Source of the DNA: Flavobacterium sp. NRK F7
GTDB lineage: Bacteria > Bacteroidota > Bacteroidia > Flavobacteriales > Flavobacteriaceae
Direction of reading: 5' to 3'
Assembly: GCF_024054195.1 (NCBI RefSeq)
Contig: NZ_JAMXLB010000001.1
Location: forward strand, 507,079-571,078
DNA length: 64,000 nucleotides
The notes beneath the pieces were generated by a model, which saw only the letters and a program-made list of their open reading frames with translations, made no database searches and was not told the origin of the DNA. The position numbers were made by a program, and so were the translations under genes. Shown in pieces: positions 61,062 through 64,000 of the stretch (positions are counted from its first letter, which is position 1; every line of letters starts with the position of its first letter).

Positions 61062-62201
61062 ATGCTAAATAAAAGATTGCTTATAAAAAATTTATTGGCT
61101 CATAATGATGAAAGTAGTTTTTACGATAAGAAAAGACAATTAAATTTACACACAAAAGAGGGTAAGGCTAAATTTTTAAAACATATCTGTGCGCTATCAA
61201 ACTCTAATCCAGCCAATAATTCTTATATCATTGTAGGTGTAGAAGACGAAAACAATGAGATTGTGGGAGATGATTTTTTTGATGATAGTAAGATACAAAA
61301 TTTAGTAAATGCTTACATAGACAACCCTCCTAAAATTCAATATGAGAATGTTCCTTTTCCAAATTTAGCCAAAGACAAAGTCGTTGGTTTAGTTACTATA
61401 AAACCCAAAAGTAAAATTTCTTCTTTTAAGAAAGGCATCCATACTATACTTGCGAATACCGTTTTTGTAAGAAGAGGAAGTAATTCTATTCCTACTGATG
61501 AAAAAATACCTTTTTCAAAAACAAATACTGAAACTGTAATTAGTATTGAAAATAATTCTAGAAACAGCATAGAACATACCTTAGATGGTGTTCAAGATTT
61601 TATAAATGTAAGACATAAAGATTTATATTGTAAGTATAAGGTGTTTAAAGAATTATTCGTTGTTTGCTGGGCCGGAGTTAAAAAAAATGTGCGTAATACT
61701 ACTTTTTATTCTAGAGTAGATATTGAATTAATTAACGAACAAGTCAAATTATTTTATTCTGCTCAAGATGATGTGACCATTACCTATGATGCCTCTTCAT
61801 TCATCATTACCGAACACATTGCTTTAGGAATCAATGATAAAACCAGTTACTATCCTTTGGAAAGGTTGACGCTTACTTTTTTTGATAATGGTTATTATAA
61901 GATGGATTCAGAGATGTTATTTGTACCTCCTCAATACAATAGAAAAATGCTACATCATATTTATAATTCTAATATTAGCTTGTTAAAAAAGTTAGAAAAA
62001 GGAATTCCTTTAACCGAACGAGAAAACAAAGAAGTTTTATCCATTCCGTCAACGCTAATGATTTGCTATCTCAATGGTTTTGAGGATGCCAAACAAAAAA
62101 TAATTGATAGCAAAATCTATTTTAAACTATTTGAAAACATAAAGGTTTACAATGAATTTAAAGAAGTGATGCGTGTTCTTAGAAAAATGAAATACAATTA
62201 A
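61062..62201 (+). CDS. AlbA_2/Schlafen-type ATP-binding domain protein
   Basis: The 379-residue protein has an N-terminal AlbA_2 (Schlafen core-like) domain: 'ESSFYDKKRQLNLHTKEGKAKFL', 'HICALSNSNPANNSYIIVGVEDENNEIVGDDFF', 'VFVRRGSNSIP'. The C-terminal 220 residues are of no recognised family. AlbA_2 domains bind nucleic acid, and similar proteins occur as regulators and in defence loci. There is no clear partner gene; the convergent two-component pair lies three bases away. A regulatory role is the cautious reading. Confidence 0.8.
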   Translation: MLNKRLLIKNLLAHNDESSFYDKKRQLNLHTKEGKAKFLKHICALSNSNPANNSYIIVGVEDENNEIVGDDFFDDSKIQNLVNAYIDNPPKIQYENVPFPNLAKDKVVGLVTIKPKSKISSFKKGIHTILANTVFVRRGSNSIPTDEKIPFSKTNTETVISIENNSRNSIEHTLDGVQDFINVRHKDLYCKYKVFKELFVVCWAGVKKNVRNTTFYSRVDIELINEQVKLFYSAQDDVTITYDASSFIITEHIALGINDKTSYYPLERLTLTFFDNGYYKMDSEMLFVPPQYNRKMLHHIYNSNISLLKKLEKGIPLTERENKEVLSIPSTLMICYLNGFEDAKQKIIDSKIYFKLFENIKVYNEFKEVMRVLRKMKYN

Positions 62202-62204
62202 CTT

Positions 62205-62882
62205 TTAAACGAAGCCTTGTTTTTTTGCTTCTCTAACAATGTCTTCATCTGTACCTCCTTTAACACAAAAATAATCTTTAATTTGAGCCTTTCTTTTATC
62301 AATAGAACTTTGTGCTAAATTGATATAATTGGGGAGATTTTTCGATAAGACACCTTGTGCAAGTAAAGATATAATGGTGCGATTGTTTTCATCTAGAAAA
62401 ACATTGTTTTTTACTTCCAGCATTTCTTGTATACTCTCTTTTACCGTTTTACTAACGTATTTTTCTTTATTGATGATTACTTCAAAAGCTCTCAAAAATT
62501 CTTCAGCTGTAAAATCACTTTTTACAAGTAACCCGTCGGGTTCAATGTTTGTTTGTATATCATATAAAATAAAAGCTTCCGCATGAGAAGTTAGAATTAC
62601 AATTTTTGCAAAAGGGTATTTTTTCTTAGCAAGAATGGCTAAATCTTGTCCAGAATTGATGTTTTTTTCTTCATAAGGAGGAAGACTTAAATCTAGGAAA
62701 ACCATGTCAAATTCATACAAATCCTCCGATTTCATCATTCTTTTGTATGCGGATTCACAGTCAAATGCTGAAGTAACATTAATTTCATATCCTAAATCGT
62801 TATAAGATAAAATGCTCTTATAACCCTCAATCATGGATGGATGATCGTCAATCATAAAAATGTTTACTTTCTTAGAACTCAT
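62205..62882 (-). CDS. Response regulator with receiver and HTH domains
   Basis: This 225-residue regulator has a receiver domain with 'FMIDDHPSMIEGYKSI', phospho-acceptor Asp in 'MVFLDLSLPP' and Lys in 'GLLVKSDFTAEEF'. The C-terminal LuxR-type HTH is weakly conserved ('ISLLAQGVLSKNLPNYINLAQSSIDKRKAQI'). It starts 12 bases after the sensor kinase stop on the same strand, so they form one two-component unit. Confidence 0.88.
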   Translation of the reverse strand: MSSKKVNIFMIDDHPSMIEGYKSILSYNDLGYEINVTSAFDCESAYKRMMKSEDLYEFDMVFLDLSLPPYEEKNINSGQDLAILAKKKYPFAKIVILTSHAEAFILYDIQTNIEPDGLLVKSDFTAEEFLRAFEVIINKEKYVSKTVKESIQEMLEVKNNVFLDENNRTIISLLAQGVLSKNLPNYINLAQSSIDKRKAQIKDYFCVKGGTDEDIVREAKKQGFV

Positions 62883-62894
62883 TATTTTATAATT

Positions 62895-64000
62895 TTAATT
62901 GATTGGTAATTTGATTATTATTTTAGTGCCTTTGCCGATTTCAGAAGTAATATTAAAATCTCCTTTCACAGATTCTGTTCTTTGGAACATGTTTTTCATT
63001 CCTATTCCTTTCTTTGCTTTATTGGTATTGAAACCTTCTCCATCGTCTATTATTTGTAAAGTTACAATTTTTTCTTGTTTATCTATGTTTATGTAAATAT
63101 TTTCTGCATTGGCATATTTATTACAATTATTTAATGCTTCTTGTAATATTCGATATAGATTCATTTTAATTTCAATATCAATATTTTCCCAAACAATCTC
63201 TTTGTCAATTTCATAAATACAATTTGCTGGATAAAGTTCGTTTTGTTCCGTTAATAATTCTGTAAGAATGGTTTTGAAATTTCCTTTTTCAGAAAAAGTA
63301 TCATTGCTTAATTCATGAGCAATTACCCTAACTTCTTTTTCAATATTTTGAATTTCATTAATATGGCCAATACATTTTTTTATGGTTTCTTCATCATTTC
63401 TTTTAGTAAGAACAAATAAATTTAACCTCGTACTGGCTAGTTTATTCATAATTCCATCATGTAGTTCTCTAGCAATTCTATTCTTCTCAATGTTTTTTAC
63501 CTCATCAATCTTCGTTTGTTGATCGAGCATTAGTTGGTATATTTCTTCATTGGCTTTTTGTTGTTCTTGTGTAAACAATAATTCTTTTTGTTTGGCTCTT
63601 TGAAAGAGAATTACAAACAATAAAGCACCAATGAAAGCGACTAAGATGGATACCGTTAGTATGGTTTTCTTTTCACTAGAAATTTCTAAGTTTTCATGAA
63701 TAATTTCGTCCGTTTCATATTCTATACGGGCTAATTTATTTCTTGTTGCTCTTTCTAAATCATAGAGACTATCACTGAGTTTTATGTATTTTTGGGCATA
63801 CTTTAGGCCATTAGAAGGATCTATTTTAGTATATAAATCTAAGGTTTTAAGTATTTCTTTGTTATAATTAGATTTATCGGCAAGGGTGTATGCTTCATTA
63901 TTAAGCTGTAATGCTTTCGTTTTATTAGCTTTTAACAGATAATATTCGGTTAAATGAATTTTACTTTTTATAATTCCAGCAATATTATTAATACTATCTC
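62895..64000 (-). CDS. TPR sensor histidine kinase (HisKA_3 type), 5' part beyond window
   Basis: The frame is open from the right edge to the stop at 62895, giving at least 367 residues. Translated from the edge it shows TPR-like helices ('YYLLKANKTKALQLNNEAYT', 'NYNKEILKTLDLYTKID'), then one transmembrane helix ('ILTVSILVAFIGALLFVILF'), a coiled coil, the HisKA_3 phospho-His in 'RIARELHDGIMNKLAST', and the ATPase 'ALNNCNKYANA', 'DDGEGFNTNKAKKGIGMKNM'. This is the periplasmic-TPR NarL-type kinase class common in Flavobacteriaceae. A shorter frame from TTG at 63620 would cut through the transmembrane helix and is rejected as a start. Confidence 0.9.
   Translation of the reverse strand, partial: DSINNIAGIIKSKIHLTEYYLLKANKTKALQLNNEAYTLADKSNYNKEILKTLDLYTKIDPSNGLKYAQKYIKLSDSLYDLERATRNKLARIEYETDEIIHENLEISSEKKTILTVSILVAFIGALLFVILFQRAKQKELLFTQEQQKANEEIYQLMLDQQTKIDEVKNIEKNRIARELHDGIMNKLASTRLNLFVLTKRNDEETIKKCIGHINEIQNIEKEVRVIAHELSNDTFSEKGNFKTILTELLTEQNELYPANCIYEIDKEIVWENIDIEIKMNLYRILQEALNNCNKYANAENIYINIDKQEKIVTLQIIDDGEGFNTNKAKKGIGMKNMFQRTESVKGDFNITSEIGKGTKIIIKLPIN

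Noticed and set aside
63618..63620. Start of the TPR histidine kinase at TTG 63620.
   Set aside because: Upstream sequence stays open in frame to the window edge and encodes the rest of a transmembrane helix and TPR units, so the true start lies outside.

Overview
The window looks like a chromosomal segment of a member of the family Flavobacteriaceae (phylum Bacteroidota). The DNA is AT-rich. Start codons generally lack Shine-Dalgarno sequences, and several genes are preceded by the Bacteroidota -7 element TAnnTTTG. The window also carries a PorZ-like type IX secretion (T9SS) protein, two secreted proteins with T9SS C-terminal sorting domains, a GH92 mannosidase and a Bat (aerotolerance) operon. 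No rRNA, tRNA, CRISPR array, IS transposase or integrase was recognised.

Layout. 1-12.4 kb is housekeeping: an SRPBCC protein end, a lipoprotein, porZ-recO, gdhA, a trans-sulfuration enzyme, DinB, ArsC-like and EamA genes, then yicC-gmk-[four-helix-bundle gene]-nadD. 12.4-21.3 kb is the most distinctive part: a NAD+/ADP-ribose island on the minus strand. A Nudix-HTH regulator (NrtR type) is followed by an 11-gene run: PRPP-synthetase-like, ADP-ribosylglycohydrolase, NADAR, nucleoside deoxyribosyltransferase-like, sirtuin, macro domain, DUF4291, RNA 2'-phosphotransferase KptA, second macro domain, PPP-type phosphatase, and nicotinamide phosphoribosyltransferase. Most junctions are overlapping or 1-12 nt apart. 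A 23-bp inverted repeat sits on the promoter of the first gene, and a weaker copy sits on the promoter of the regulator.

21.5-35 kb holds a transglutaminase-like pair, AraC and SDR genes, a large T9SS metallophosphoesterase, a LysR/DJ-1/alcohol dehydrogenase trio, an unusual cytoplasmic serine protease pair and an NHL-repeat T9SS protein. 35-44.6 kb has gpsA, TerC, a PepSY-like protein, an NtrC-type regulator convergent with a hybrid histidine kinase, and a GH92 enzyme. 44.6-45.4 kb is a cluster of five short palindromic repeats around a GIY-YIG nuclease gene. 45.4-50.5 kb has pheS, a BASS-type transporter, cvpA and a membrane protein with a Cys/Gly/Ser tail. 50.5-59.4 kb is a complete Bat operon (MoxR, DUF58, a membrane protein, BatA, BatB, BatC, BatD, BatE). 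The end carries a DUF3103-like lipoprotein, an AlbA_2/Schlafen-type protein and a TPR histidine kinase/response regulator pair cut by the window edge.

How the main system may work (inference). Sirtuin, KptA, the macro proteins, NADAR and the glycohydrolase release nicotinamide, ADP-ribose or ADP-ribose phosphates. The PRPP-synthetase-like and NAMPT-like enzymes that open and close the run could rebuild NAD+, either by the classical PRPP/NMN route or by direct ADP-ribose pyrophosphate chemistry like that described for the phage NARP1 pathway. NrtR-type control by a NAD-derived ligand would close the loop.
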